Source: an uncultured Clostridia bacterium (GTDB taxonomy: Bacteria > Bacillota > Clostridia > Oscillospirales > Acutalibacteraceae). Taken from it: 64,000 bases of DNA. The position numbers and the translations under genes were made by a program. The DNA lies in assembly GCA_944384925.1 (NCBI GenBank), contig CALWVF010000007.1, positions 58,341 through 122,340 of the forward strand. The letters run 5' to 3'. Positions 47,333 through 56,461 of this stretch are shown here, in pieces; positions within the stretch are counted from its first letter, which is position 1, and each line of letters begins with the position of its first letter. The notes beneath the pieces were generated by a model, which saw only the letters and a program-made list of their open reading frames with translations, made no database searches and was not told where the DNA came from.

Positions 47333-49081
47333 CTATCTTAATTTTATGTGCACTTCCCTTAATTGCTGCTCTGAAACTTCTGAAGGAGAGCCAAGAAGAA
47401 CATCTTGAGCATTGTTGTTCATAGGAAAGGCTATAACTTCTCTTATATTTTCTTGATCTGCAAGCAACATAATAATTCTATCTATACCAGGCGCCATTCC
47501 CGCATGAGGAGGTGCCCCATACTTAAGAGCATTGTAAAGAGATGAGAATTTATTTTCTATGTCCGTTTCATTGTATCCGGCTATCTCAAAAGCTTTTAAC
47601 ATTATTTCTGGGTCATGGTTTCTAACAGCTCCAGATGACAACTCAACTCCATTACACACTATATCATATTGATACGCAAGAATATCTAAAGGATTTTTAT
47701 TTAAAAGATCACTCATTCCACCTTGAGGCATAGAGAACGGGTTATGCGTGAATACAATTTTGCCTGTTTCTTCATCTTCCTCATACATATTAAAATCAGT
47801 TATAAAACAAAATTCAAATGAATCCTCATTAATTAATTCTAACCTTTTTCCCAATTCATTCCGTATCTGGCCAGAAAATTCTTGAGCTTCTTTAGTCTCG
47901 CCTGCTATAAAATATAAAACACAATTTGGTTCTAGGCCTGCTCTAACCTTAAGTTCTTCCTTTTTATCATTTGGTATAAATTTATCAATTGGCCCTAAAA
48001 ACTTCATTTCATCGGTAACCTTTATATAACCAAGTCCTTTCATTCCAATACTTGTAGCAAATTTTAGCATATTCTCAAAGAAACTTTTTGGCTTCGATGC
48101 ACAATCTGATACTTTTATAGCTCTAACAGTTTTCCCCCTAAATGGTAAAAACTCTGTTTCCTCAAATATATCACTTATGTCTATAATTTCTAAGGGATTT
48201 CTTAAATCAGGTTTATCTGTGCCATACTTTAGCAACGATTCAGCGTAAGGTATTCTTTTAAAAGGAAGATTCGAAACTCTTTTATTTGAAAACTTCAAAA
48301 ATGTCTCATAAATAACTGTCTCAGCAATTTTTAATACATCATCTTGTGTAGCAAAAGACATTTCGAAATCTAATTGGTAAAACTCACCTGGAGAGCGGTC
48401 TGCCCTGGCATCTTCATCTCTAAAACAAGGTGCAATTTGATAATACTTATCAAAACCCGACACCATTAAAAGCTGCTTAAAAATCTGAGGTGCCTGAGGT
48501 AATGCATAAAACTTACCTTTATGTTTGCGACTTGGTATTAGATAATCTCTTGCACCTTCAGGTGAAGATGTTGACAAAATAGGTGTCTGAATATCTAGAA
48601 ATCCAAGTTCAGACATTTTATTTCTTAAAAAAGTTATAACTTGAGAACGCAAAATTATATTATTATGGACTATATCATTTCTCAAATCCAAAAAACGATA
48701 TTTTAGCCTAACATCCTCTTTAGTACCTATAGATTCCTGTACTTCAAATGGTAAATTAGTCTTGCACTTTCCTAATATAGTCAAGCTTTTAATTTTAATT
48801 TCAACTGTTCCGGTTTTTAACTTAGTGTTTATTGTTTCCTTGTCTCTTTTTACTAAAATCCCTGAAACAGATATAACGCTCTCTCTTGAAACTCCTATAA
48901 GCATTTCCTCATTATTAATAACAATTTGAACAATCCCATAGTGATCTCTTAAGTCAATAAACTTAACTCCTCCATGGTCACGTATATTTTCAACCCACCC
49001 AGATGCCTTAACCTCTTTTCCAATGTCAGACTCTGAAAAATCCCCACATGCATGTGTACGATATTTGTTACTACAAACCAT
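47333..49081 (-). CDS. aspS: Aspartyl-tRNA synthetase, bacterial type
   Basis: 582 aa from ATG 49081, preceded by GAGG at 9 nt and starting MVCSNKYRTHACGDF; the frame to 49183 has no domain. N-terminal OB fold (SGWVENIRDHGGVKFIDLRD), class II motif 2 (FRDEDARADRSPGEFYQLD) and motif 3 (GMAPGIDRIIM), with the GAD insert between. With gatCAB alongside, it is probably non-discriminating, charging tRNA(Asn) too; that is inference from context. No T-box is seen upstream. Confidence 0.95.
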   Translation of the reverse strand: MVCSNKYRTHACGDFSESDIGKEVKASGWVENIRDHGGVKFIDLRDHYGIVQIVINNEEMLIGVSRESVISVSGILVKRDKETINTKLKTGTVEIKIKSLTILGKCKTNLPFEVQESIGTKEDVRLKYRFLDLRNDIVHNNIILRSQVITFLRNKMSELGFLDIQTPILSTSSPEGARDYLIPSRKHKGKFYALPQAPQIFKQLLMVSGFDKYYQIAPCFRDEDARADRSPGEFYQLDFEMSFATQDDVLKIAETVIYETFLKFSNKRVSNLPFKRIPYAESLLKYGTDKPDLRNPLEIIDISDIFEETEFLPFRGKTVRAIKVSDCASKPKSFFENMLKFATSIGMKGLGYIKVTDEMKFLGPIDKFIPNDKKEELKVRAGLEPNCVLYFIAGETKEAQEFSGQIRNELGKRLELINEDSFEFCFITDFNMYEEDEETGKIVFTHNPFSMPQGGMSDLLNKNPLDILAYQYDIVCNGVELSSGAVRNHDPEIMLKAFEIAGYNETDIENKFSSLYNALKYGAPPHAGMAPGIDRIIMLLADQENIREVIAFPMNNNAQDVLLGSPSEVSEQQLREVHIKLR

Positions 49082-49545
49082 ATTTATATTCCTCACTAAC
49101 CTAAATAATAAATTTACATATGTTAAGATTAATAAATTATTAGAAAACAAAGACTTAATATAAAGTATTTGTAATAATTGCAACGATTTTAATTTTTGTT
49201 ATAAGTATATAAAAAATACATTATAACAATCAATTTTAGGTAATATTTCAAATTTTACCAATATCAGAATACCACAATATAAACTAAAACGTCAATCCCT
49301 ATAACTTAAATTATATCTTTAATATATAACTCACTAATTAATTTTAACACAAATTTTACTTAATAATCCTAATAGATAATTTTTTCCTTTTTATTCTCAA
49401 ATCGAAAATAAAGCAGTATATACAATGTAAAAAAGTGAAAGTATATAAAGTACAATGTCAATTCCCATTAAAATATTTTTTGCAAATTGCTCTTGAATTA
49501 ATTATAAAAATATTGTATTATTAATATTAATAGAGGTGATACTAT
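49082..49545. other. Divergent promoter region between aspS and ireB
   Basis: About 460 bp, extremely AT-rich. I find no T-box (no GGTNCCACC-type element), no hairpin of note and no ORF with an RBS. It must hold the aspS and ireB promoters. Confidence 0.5.
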
Positions 49546-49791
49546 ATGCATGATAGAACTATGACCTTCTCTTTGGGAAATGATAAAGAAGGTAATACTA
49601 AACGTATACTAACAATTGTTTACGACGCGCTACAGGAAAAGGGATATAGTCCCATTAACCAAATTGTAGGTTATATTTTATCTGAAGATCCAACATATAT
49701 AACAACATATAACAATGCTAGAACACTTATTCGGCGTCTCGATAGAGACGAATTACTTCAAATATTAGTTAAATCTTACTTAAATGATTAA
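49546..49791 (+). CDS. ireB: IreB-family regulatory phosphoprotein
   Basis: 81 aa, UPF0297/IreB. It begins MHDRTMTF, with the conserved [16 protein letters not shown] and [15 protein letters not shown] stretches. In Enterococcus IreB is phosphorylated by the Ser/Thr kinase IreK and affects cephalosporin resistance. In most Firmicutes it lies between alaS and ruvX; here it stands alone, with AGAGGTGA ahead of the ATG. Confidence 0.92.
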   Translation: MHDRTMTFSLGNDKEGNTKRILTIVYDALQEKGYSPINQIVGYILSEDPTYITTYNNARTLIRRLDRDELLQILVKSYLND

Positions 49792-49813
49792 ACAAGCTAA
49801 ACAAAACAAATAT

Positions 49814-50455
49814 TTATAATTTCATAAATGCTAAAATAAGTAATAATAATCCGCTAAGCCAAGACAAGTTTAGCGGTATTTTTTCTGCAACCTTATTCCC
49901 TAACCAACAACCTGCCATAACAGCAACCATATCGGATATTAGTGAAAATAATACTACTTCTACAGAGTTCACATCTCCTAATCCTGCACCAAAGCCAACT
50001 GCTAAACCATCTAATGATAAAGCTATCGACAACGAAGCAGCCTCTAAAGGTGATAATATTTTCGAATTATCAATATCTGCTTTTTCCGGATCTGCATATA
50101 CATTTAATATAAACTTAAAATCAAAAAGAGAAAATTTAATCTCTTTATTAATCCTTTTCTTTTTTCTTATAATTGATTTTATAAAACTATCAGAAAGCTT
50201 TATGATAGAAAGTATAAATAAAATACTAAAACAGATCCATTTAGACAAACCTTCTGGAAAAAACGGTCTGACAATAGAACCCAAAAATAACGACACAGCT
50301 AATATCGTACTGCATACAACATTTATAATAGTAACAGACTTAAATGGAATTTTGATTTTATTGCTTCCATATGCAAAACTTGCAACAAAAGCATCTGTAG
50401 ATAAAGCAGTAACAATAAAAATAGCTTCTAATGTTGAATAAAGTGTTATATTCAT
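49814..50455 (-). CDS. ytaF: MntP-like sporulation membrane protein YtaF
   Basis: 213 aa, six hydrophobic segments in two repeats, each with an acidic motif in a helix (STDAFVASFAYG and SLDGLAVGFGAGLGD). This is the MntP/YtaF fold; YtaF members occur in spore formers. The large cytoplasmic loop (about 95-135) is longer than in manganese exporter MntP and favours YtaF. It is probably a cation exporter, substrate unknown. Confidence 0.8.
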   Translation of the reverse strand: MNITLYSTLEAIFIVTALSTDAFVASFAYGSNKIKIPFKSVTIINVVCSTILAVSLFLGSIVRPFFPEGLSKWICFSILFILSIIKLSDSFIKSIIRKKKRINKEIKFSLFDFKFILNVYADPEKADIDNSKILSPLEAASLSIALSLDGLAVGFGAGLGDVNSVEVVLFSLISDMVAVMAGCWLGNKVAEKIPLNLSWLSGLLLLILAFMKL

Positions 50456-50634
50456 TTCTTCACTTCCTTACTAAAAATAATGAAATTACATATAACATTT
50501 TATTCTAAAAAATAAAAATGGTTAAAATTTATATTAATATTATTTAATTATAAAATTACTACTAAAACTAATTTGTTAGTAATTATTAATAAAAATATTG
50601 TATATGTCAAAATAAATTTCTACTTAAACGTGCA

Positions 50635-50664
50635 TAGACATGTAATAAATGATTGTGATACAAT
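50635..50664 (+). promoter_or_regulatory. Promoter of the repeat-bearing surface protein
   Basis: TAGACA (50635-50640), 18 bp, TACAAT (50659-50664), about 35 bp upstream of the AAAGGAG RBS. Confidence 0.45.
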
Positions 50665-50715
50665 TTACTCAGATTGTCTTAGATAATCTAAATAAATTAT
50701 AAAGGAGCAATTTAA

Positions 50716-51549
50716 ATGCTAGTGCTAATTAATAAGCTCACAAAAAAAATAATTACTATTATTGTTGTTACAGCCTTAATTGTAACAGTGGTTATTTCAC
50801 TAAAAAGTCATAAGCAATCCTCTTCATGTACAGTAATTGAGGAAAATTCTCAAGAACGACTTAATCCTCAAACACCAAATTCAGGTACATTATCTAGCGA
50901 AGAACCTCTTGGTAATGGCAGCCCTAATGACAAAATTTCTCAAGAACGACTTAATCCTCAAACACCAAATTCAGGTACATTATCTAGCGAAGAACCACAT
51001 GGTATTGGCAGCCCTAATGACGAAATTTCTCAAGGACTACTTGATCCTCAAACACCAAGTTCAGGCGCATTATCTCGCAAAGAATCAGATTATAGTGACA
51101 ACTCTATTAAAGATAACGCCCAATCTACAACAGTTCTTGCATATATTCCCGAAGTCTCAGAGCCACCAATTGCATCAGGAAAAACATCTGCTAAGGATTC
51201 TTTAGACTTAAATTCTGATAATTTAAGTCAAGAATATATAACAAATAATGTCCCACCTAAAGCAGAAGTTGAAATGGGCGATTTTGTGCTTCAAACTTGT
51301 GAAAATTCACATCTTGAGACAATAAGCGAATCCCTAAAAAATGATTCTGCTAATTCTTCAATTCAAGAAGAAGTCCCCGGTAGTAGCTCTGAGTTCAAAA
51401 CAGTAGAATCAAGTAGTGGCAACGGTTTACCGCCTAAAGTAATTCCAATTTCTTCCACTGTTTCAGAAGAATCATTTGAGGAAAATACGCAGGAAACTTC
51501 ATATTCAATATCTACTGAAGTTTCGACAGTAGAAGAGAATTTGAGTTGA
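50716..51549 (+). CDS. Membrane-anchored surface protein with tandem repeats, function unknown
   Basis: 277 aa. A short cytoplasmic tail and one membrane segment (about 10-30) precede a long Ser/Glu/Pro/Asn-rich, low-complexity ectodomain. Three tandem 30-residue repeats start at about residue 45 (SQERLNPQTPNSGTLSSEEP type); the first two are almost identical and the third is diverged and shortened. No sorting motif, no catalytic domain. AAAGGAG lies 9 nt before the ATG, and a strong terminator follows. It is probably a stalk or a shed substrate; I do not recognise a family. Confidence 0.7.
   Translation: MLVLINKLTKKIITIIVVTALIVTVVISLKSHKQSSSCTVIEENSQERLNPQTPNSGTLSSEEPLGNGSPNDKISQERLNPQTPNSGTLSSEEPHGIGSPNDEISQGLLDPQTPSSGALSRKESDYSDNSIKDNAQSTTVLAYIPEVSEPPIASGKTSAKDSLDLNSDNLSQEYITNNVPPKAEVEMGDFVLQTCENSHLETISESLKNDSANSSIQEEVPGSSSEFKTVESSSGNGLPPKVIPISSTVSEESFEENTQETSYSISTEVSTVEENLS
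50848..51099 (+). repeat. Three tandem 90-bp coding repeats
   Basis: Units start at 50848, 50938 and 51028, exactly 90 bp apart. Units 1 and 2 differ at only a few positions; unit 3 has more changes and ends early. The period is a multiple of three, so the frame is kept. Confidence 0.9.
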
Positions 51550-51625
51550 AAAATGTAGAGCTCATTGGCCATTACATCCTTGAAAAAATATTAATCAAAA
51601 TGCTTCTGAAAGATAAGTTTAGAAC

Positions 51626-51656
51626 TAAAAAACAAACGTGTATGCGTTTGTTTTTT
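51626..51656 (+). terminator. Terminator after the surface-protein gene
   Basis: AAAAAACAAACG / CGTTTGTTTTTT stem of 12 bp with a 6-nt loop, ending in T6. Confidence 0.8.
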
Positions 51657-51685
51657 CTTTTAGATTACGCTTTATAATAAAAAGA

Positions 51686-51710
51686 GGTAGGTTCCTACAA
51701 TGAGCCTACC
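51686..51710 (-). terminator. Terminator after tRNA-Thr
   Basis: GGTAGGCTC / GAACCTACC (one G-U pair), followed on the minus strand by TCTTTTTATT. Confidence 0.65.
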
Positions 51711-51715
51711 ACCAC

Positions 51716-51791
51716 TGGAGCTGGAAAAGAGACTCGAACTCTCGACTTCCTCATTACGAGTGAGGTACTCTACCAACTGAGTTATTCCAGC
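51716..51791 (-). tRNA. tRNA-Thr (anticodon CGT)
   Basis: Acceptor GCTGGAA/TTCCAGC with encoded CCA. The anticodon stem CCTCA/TGAGG encloses loop CTCGTAA, giving anticodon CGT for codon ACG. T arm is GAGAGTTCGAGTCTC. Confidence 0.95.
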
Positions 51792-51922
51792 TTAATTTTA
51801 TAAATTCTTTTTGAATTATTATATATCATTTATTCATTACAGTCAATATAAATTTTAATTATTAATATAAGTTTAAATAATTATTTATATTTTAAAACCT
51901 TTAACTCTATATTATTTATATC

Positions 51923-51952
51923 TTGAATTTTAAATATATGTTATGATATAAT
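51923..51952 (+). promoter_or_regulatory. Promoter of tRNA-Arg
   Basis: TTGAAT (51923-51928), 18 bp, TATAAT (51947-51952), about 20 bp before the tRNA. Confidence 0.65.
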
Positions 51953-51972
51953 ATAATAGTTTTATTCATTAT

Positions 51973-52049
51973 CCGCCTGTAGCGAAGCTGGATATCGCAA
52001 CAGATTCCGATTCTGGAGGTCGGGGGTTCAAATCCCTCCAGGCGGGCCA
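51973..52049 (+). tRNA. tRNA-Arg (anticodon CCG)
   Basis: Acceptor CCGCCTG/CAGGCGG, encoded CCA. D stem GCGA/TCGC. Loop TTCCGAT gives anticodon CCG for codon CGG. The top pair of the anticodon stem is mismatched (A-G), the rest is sound. trkA follows 44 bp downstream. Confidence 0.93.
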
Positions 52050-52092
52050 ATTTTTGTATAATATCAATTTATAAATTGAAAGGAATTAATTT

Positions 52093-52716
52093 ATGAATGT
52101 TCTCGTTATAGGATGCGGAAACCTCGGCAGTAAATTAGCTGAAATGCTATATCATCATGGTCATCACGTTTCTGTTGTTGATATAAATGAAAATTCATTT
52201 TCAAAACTTTCCGATGACTTTGACGGTCTTACTGTAGTTGGAATGCCCATGGAAATCGACGTTTTAAAAAGTGCAGGAATTGAAGGATGCGATGCAGTTG
52301 CTGTTGTAACATCAGATGATAATCTAAACATAACTGTTTCTCAAATTGCTAAAAAATTTTTTGAAGTCGATAATATTGTCACTAGAATTACTGATACCGC
52401 ACGAGAACAAGTCTTTAGCCATTTTGGACTTAAAACTATATGTCAAACTAATATATCTTGTGGAGCTATATTTTCTGCCTTAATAAGTAACTTTAATGAA
52501 CGGCAAATTTCTTTTGGTATCTCTACTATATCTTTCAGCGCTAGAATAGTTGACTCTATCTTCGTTGGAAGAACTCTCGATGTTATACCTACTAAAAATG
52601 GAGAAATTATAGTAGGAGTTATAAATGAACAGGGTCATGTTTCATTAAATGATATTCATAAAAAAATTATTATTAATCCAAATGATAAAATTATCTATTC
52701 TAGAATAGATGACTAA
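52093..52716 (+). CDS. trkA: TrkA/KtrA-type K+ transport regulator, first copy
   Basis: 207 aa. An RCK-N Rossmann domain (VLVIGCGNLGSKLAEML with the nucleotide-binding GxGxxG) is followed by an RCK-C domain from about 135. Such proteins gate TrkH/KtrB K+ channels in response to NAD(H)/ATP/ADP, and in Firmicutes the RCK-C can bind c-di-AMP. No KtrB or TrkH gene is in the window. It is followed by a second, related RCK gene. Confidence 0.88.
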   Translation: MNVLVIGCGNLGSKLAEMLYHHGHHVSVVDINENSFSKLSDDFDGLTVVGMPMEIDVLKSAGIEGCDAVAVVTSDDNLNITVSQIAKKFFEVDNIVTRITDTAREQVFSHFGLKTICQTNISCGAIFSALISNFNERQISFGISTISFSARIVDSIFVGRTLDVIPTKNGEIIVGVINEQGHVSLNDIHKKIIINPNDKIIYSRIDD

Positions 52717-52742
52717 AAATTTATAATTTATTAATCTTAAAA

Positions 52743-52800
52743 AGGAGGAATATAGTATAATATAGTACTAATTAAATAATATATTATACTAATATTTATG
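52743..52800 (+). promoter_or_regulatory. Hairpin between the SD and start codon of the second trkA
   Basis: A strong AGGAGG (52743-52748) lies 49 nt before the ATG (52798), far too distant for linear initiation. Between them a perfect 12-bp stem (52753-52764 with 52780-52791) has a 15-nt loop. Folding leaves only about ten unpaired bases between SD and ATG, an optimal distance. An in-frame stop at 52777 excludes an upstream start. Confidence 0.6.
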
Positions 52801-53466
52801 AGTAAAGTTATAATTGTCGGAGGCGGAAAGCTGGGGTACTTTTTAGCTCAAAATTTATTAGATAGAGATTATAAAGTTCGCTTAATAGAAAAAGATAAAA
52901 TGAGATGCTCAAAAATAGCCAATGATTTAGATGCTGAAATAATCCATGGAGATGGGACAAAAATAGAAGTATTAGCTAGCGCAGGAGCTGGAAAAGCTGA
53001 TTTTTTAGTTGCTGTTACTGGTAAAGATCAAGATAATTTAGTTGCCGCTCAATTAGCAAAAAAGAAATTCTTAGTTAAAAAAGTTATCGCTAGGGCTAAC
53101 AATCCAAGAAATCTTTTAGCTTTAAGAGAGCTTGGAGCTGACAATTCAGTAAGCAGTACTGAAATTATTACAAAAATGATCGAACATGAAATAGAAAGTG
53201 CTGGAATGCAATTATTAACTACCTTAAATAAAGGCCAAGCATCTATATGTTCTGTAACAATTCCATATGGTGCCAAGGTTAGTGGTATGACATTAAAAGA
53301 TGTAGTTATGCCAGAATCATCTTTGATTGTATCTATTTTAAGAAATGATGATTTAATCATTCCAAAGGGTGATACTACTATAGAAGATGGTGATGAAGTT
53401 ATTGTAATAAGCGAAAATCAAAATCAAAAAGCCATACTTAAAATGTTTAATGCAATAAAAAGATAA
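52798..53466 (+). CDS. trkA: TrkA/KtrA-type K+ transport regulator, second copy
   Basis: 222 aa, RCK-N (VIIVGGGKLGYFLAQNLL) and RCK-C (from about 135, with ending DGDEVIVISENQNQ). The ATG at 52798 is fixed by an in-frame stop just upstream; its SD is 49 nt away across a perfect hairpin. Together with the first copy it could form an octameric ring of two subunit types, or serve separate channels. A long terminator follows. Confidence 0.88.
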   Translation: MSKVIIVGGGKLGYFLAQNLLDRDYKVRLIEKDKMRCSKIANDLDAEIIHGDGTKIEVLASAGAGKADFLVAVTGKDQDNLVAAQLAKKKFLVKKVIARANNPRNLLALRELGADNSVSSTEIITKMIEHEIESAGMQLLTTLNKGQASICSVTIPYGAKVSGMTLKDVVMPESSLIVSILRNDDLIIPKGDTTIEDGDEVIVISENQNQKAILKMFNAIKR

Positions 53467-53477
53467 TTCTAATATCT

Positions 53478-53536
53478 AAAGATTCTTCATATCATTAGCA
53501 TATCATAACAATTAATGATATAATGGAGAATCTTTT
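53478..53536 (+). terminator. Terminator after trkA
   Basis: A long interrupted stem, AAAGATTCT..ATATCATTA / TAATGATAT..AGAATCTTT, then TTT. It separates the trkA pair from murE. Confidence 0.7.
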
Positions 53537-53569
53537 TAATTTATATATAAATTTACTGGAGGTTTATTA

Positions 53570-55033
53570 ATGTTATTAAGCAATATTTTAAAAAACATAG
53601 AATATGTGTGTTCAACTAAAAATTTAAATATTGAGATTTCTGATATAGTATATGATTCTAGAAAGGGCAAAAAAAATAGCCTATTCGTCTGCTTGAGCGG
53701 TTGTAATTGTGATGGGCATAAATTTTACTCTGAAGCAATAAAAAATGGTGCTATTGCAATTATATCAGAACATGAATTAAATACATCCGATGTTCCTGTT
53801 ATAATTACTCCAAATACTCGCAAAGCTCTTGCTATTATGTCTGCTAATTTCTTTAATAATCCTGCTTCTGAAATTACTACAATAGGTATTACCGGAACAA
53901 AAGGTAAGACAACAACCTCATATATGATAAAATCAATTTTGGAATATTCAGGAAATAAAGTAGGTATTATAGGAACTATAGGTATAGAAATAAATGGTGA
54001 AGTTATTAAAACTGATAATACAACTCCTGAATCTTATGAAATTCAAAAATATCTAAGAAAAATGGTAGACGCTGGATGTAAATACATGATAATGGAGGTT
54101 TCTTCTTTAGGTTTAAAATGGCATAGAACAGATGGATTTAATTTTAATTATGGGATATTTACAAACTTCTCTTCAGACCATATTGGGCACAATGAACACG
54201 AAAATTTACAAGATTACTTGGAATGTAAAAGTTTACTATTTAGAAACTGTGAGGTTGGATTAATAAACATTGATGACGCAAACTACAAACAAATAATAAA
54301 TAATCATACTTGTAAAATTATTACATTCGGTTTTTGTAAAAACGCTAATTTTATTGCATCAAATAAATCATTAGTTTCTAAGCCTAATTATTTAGGTGTA
54401 CAATTCAACATAAATGGCAATCTTAATATAGAAGTGAATGTAAATATTCCAGGCAATTTTAGCGTATATAATGCCCTAGCAGCAGCATCTTTATGTCATA
54501 TTATAAATATCTCAAACAAATATATTTTACAGGGCTTAAATAATGTAAAAGTAAAAGGGCGTGTTGAACCAGTAAAAGTCCCAGGTAAATATACTTTACT
54601 TATAGATTATGCACACAATGCTATGAGTATGGAAAATATATTAAAAACTCTAAAAGAATACAAGCCTAACAGGCTAATTACATTGTTTGGAGCTGGTGGA
54701 AATAGAGATAAAAATAGGCGTTATGAAATGGGAGAAGTGTCTGGAAAACTCTCTGATATATCTGTTATTACCGCTGATAACTCAAGATTTGAAAATGTAG
54801 AAGACATAATATCAGACATAAAAGTTGGAATAGCAAAAACAAATGGTAAGTATGTTGTAATACCAGATAGAAAAGAGGCCATAAAATACTGCATAGAAAA
54901 CGCTCAAGATGGAGATATAATTGTATTAGCTGGCAAGGGCCATGAAGACTATCAAGAAATAAATGGAATAAAGCATCATTTTGATGAACGAGAAATTATA
55001 AACGATATATTATTAAGTATGAAAAGAGGTTAA
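53570..55033 (+). CDS. murE: UDP-MurNAc-tripeptide synthetase MurE
   Basis: 487 aa, Mur ligase. ATP loop GITGTKGKTTTSYM, carbamate-lysine/substrate region TTPESYEIQKYL and NFSSDHIGHNEH. The C-terminal amino-acid specificity motif reads DNSR where DAP-adding enzymes have DNPR and Lys-adding ones have DDPN. This favours meso-diaminopimelate with one substitution. It adds the third residue of the peptidoglycan stem. AGGAGG-like TGGAGG precedes the ATG; murF follows 3 nt later. Confidence 0.93.
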   Translation: MLLSNILKNIEYVCSTKNLNIEISDIVYDSRKGKKNSLFVCLSGCNCDGHKFYSEAIKNGAIAIISEHELNTSDVPVIITPNTRKALAIMSANFFNNPASEITTIGITGTKGKTTTSYMIKSILEYSGNKVGIIGTIGIEINGEVIKTDNTTPESYEIQKYLRKMVDAGCKYMIMEVSSLGLKWHRTDGFNFNYGIFTNFSSDHIGHNEHENLQDYLECKSLLFRNCEVGLINIDDANYKQIINNHTCKIITFGFCKNANFIASNKSLVSKPNYLGVQFNINGNLNIEVNVNIPGNFSVYNALAAASLCHIINISNKYILQGLNNVKVKGRVEPVKVPGKYTLLIDYAHNAMSMENILKTLKEYKPNRLITLFGAGGNRDKNRRYEMGEVSGKLSDISVITADNSRFENVEDIISDIKVGIAKTNGKYVVIPDRKEAIKYCIENAQDGDIIVLAGKGHEDYQEINGIKHHFDEREIINDILLSMKRG

Positions 55034-55036
55034 TTT

Positions 55037-56434
55037 ATGGAAGCTCTTTTTATTAAAGAAATATTAAGTGCTACAAATGGCATGTTGCTATCTGGAAATA
55101 TAAATGAAAAAATAAATTACATAAGTACAAATAGTAACAATATGCAGCCAAACTCTTTGTTTATCCCTATAATCGGTGAAAAATTCGATGGGCATAATTT
55201 TATTTTATCTTCATTTACCAATGGTGCTATAGCAACATTAACACAACATAATAAGGTTGAAGACAATTCAAAAATATATATAAAAGTCAATAATACCTTA
55301 GAGTCTCTTCAAAATATATCTAAAAACTATAGAAAAAAATTTCAAATACCTATTATCGGAGTTACTGGAAGTGTTGGTAAAACAAGCACTAAAGAAATGA
55401 TAGCTTCTGCTTTATCTTCAAAGCATAATGTCTTAAAAACATCCGGCAACATGAATAGCCAAATTGGATTACCTTTAACTATATTAAGAGTTGAAAATAA
55501 GCATAACATTGCAGTCGTTGAATTAGGAATTAGTAAATTTAATGAGATGTCTAAAATAGCAGATATAGCAAATGTAGATAAGGCTGTTATTACAAATATC
55601 GGTATATCTCATATAGAAAACCTAAAAACTAAAGAAAATATTAGAGATGAGAAACTTAAAATTATAAATGATTTAAATGACAAAGATAAAACGTTATATT
55701 TAAACGCAGATGATAAACTTTTATTTGAGTTAGAGAAAAATAGAACTGTTAAATCAAGAAAAGTTTTTTTCGGAGTCAATTCAAATTTATGTAATTATAA
55801 AGCTAGCAATATTAAAATTAACAATCAAAGCACCTGCTTTGATTTAAGTTTTAATGAGCATACTTATAAAATTTCAGTCCCATCAATAGGAATTCACAAT
55901 GTCTATAATGCCCTTGCTGCTATATCTATAGGTACAGATCTTGGTATGACAATAGATGAAATTCAAGCAGGCATACTTTCTTATAAAACTGAGTCTATGA
56001 GACAACAAATACATTATTTAGAAAAAATAACAGTTATTGATGATTCCTATAATGCCAGCCCTGATTCTATAAAAAGCGGCATAAATGTGCTAAATGCTGT
56101 TAGAAATAAAAATGGAAAAACAATTGCTGTACTTGCAGATATGTTGGAACTTGGCGACTTTTCAAAGACTGAACATTTTGAACTAGGAAAATTTGTTGCT
56201 AATGCAAATGTTGACTCTATTATTGCTATAGGGCAATATGCTAAATATGTAATAAATGGTGCTCTATCAATTAATCCTAACATATATACGAATATATGTA
56301 TGTCCAACATAATTGCATTTAATAAACTAAATTCTATTATAGAAGGTAATGATACAATACTTGTGAAAGGCTCAAGAGGTATGCACACTGATGAAATAGT
56401 AAATATGCTATTAAACAAGTATGGTAATATATAA
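55037..56434 (+). CDS. murF: UDP-MurNAc-pentapeptide synthetase MurF
   Basis: 465 aa. ATP loop GVTGSVGKTSTKEMI, then GNMNSQIGLPLTIL, and the C-terminal DDSYNASPDSIKSG stretch typical of MurF. It adds D-Ala-D-Ala to the tripeptide. It starts right after murE with a GAGG in the murE end, so they are coupled. mnmA follows within 27 bp. Confidence 0.95.
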   Translation: MEALFIKEILSATNGMLLSGNINEKINYISTNSNNMQPNSLFIPIIGEKFDGHNFILSSFTNGAIATLTQHNKVEDNSKIYIKVNNTLESLQNISKNYRKKFQIPIIGVTGSVGKTSTKEMIASALSSKHNVLKTSGNMNSQIGLPLTILRVENKHNIAVVELGISKFNEMSKIADIANVDKAVITNIGISHIENLKTKENIRDEKLKIINDLNDKDKTLYLNADDKLLFELEKNRTVKSRKVFFGVNSNLCNYKASNIKINNQSTCFDLSFNEHTYKISVPSIGIHNVYNALAAISIGTDLGMTIDEIQAGILSYKTESMRQQIHYLEKITVIDDSYNASPDSIKSGINVLNAVRNKNGKTIAVLADMLELGDFSKTEHFELGKFVANANVDSIIAIGQYAKYVINGALSINPNIYTNICMSNIIAFNKLNSIIEGNDTILVKGSRGMHTDEIVNMLLNKYGNI

Positions 56435-56461
56435 ATTTTATAACTATAAAAAGGAGATTAT

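Noticed and set aside
49082..49545. T-box riboswitch before aspS
   Set aside because: No T-box sequence or specifier hairpin could be found.
50848..51099. CRISPR-like array
   Set aside because: Repeats are contiguous 90-bp coding units without spacers; no cas genes or other arrays are in the window.
50837..51205. 122-aa frame overlapping the repeat-bearing surface protein
   Set aside because: The 90-bp repeats keep other frames open too; only the 50716 frame has an SD and a signal anchor.
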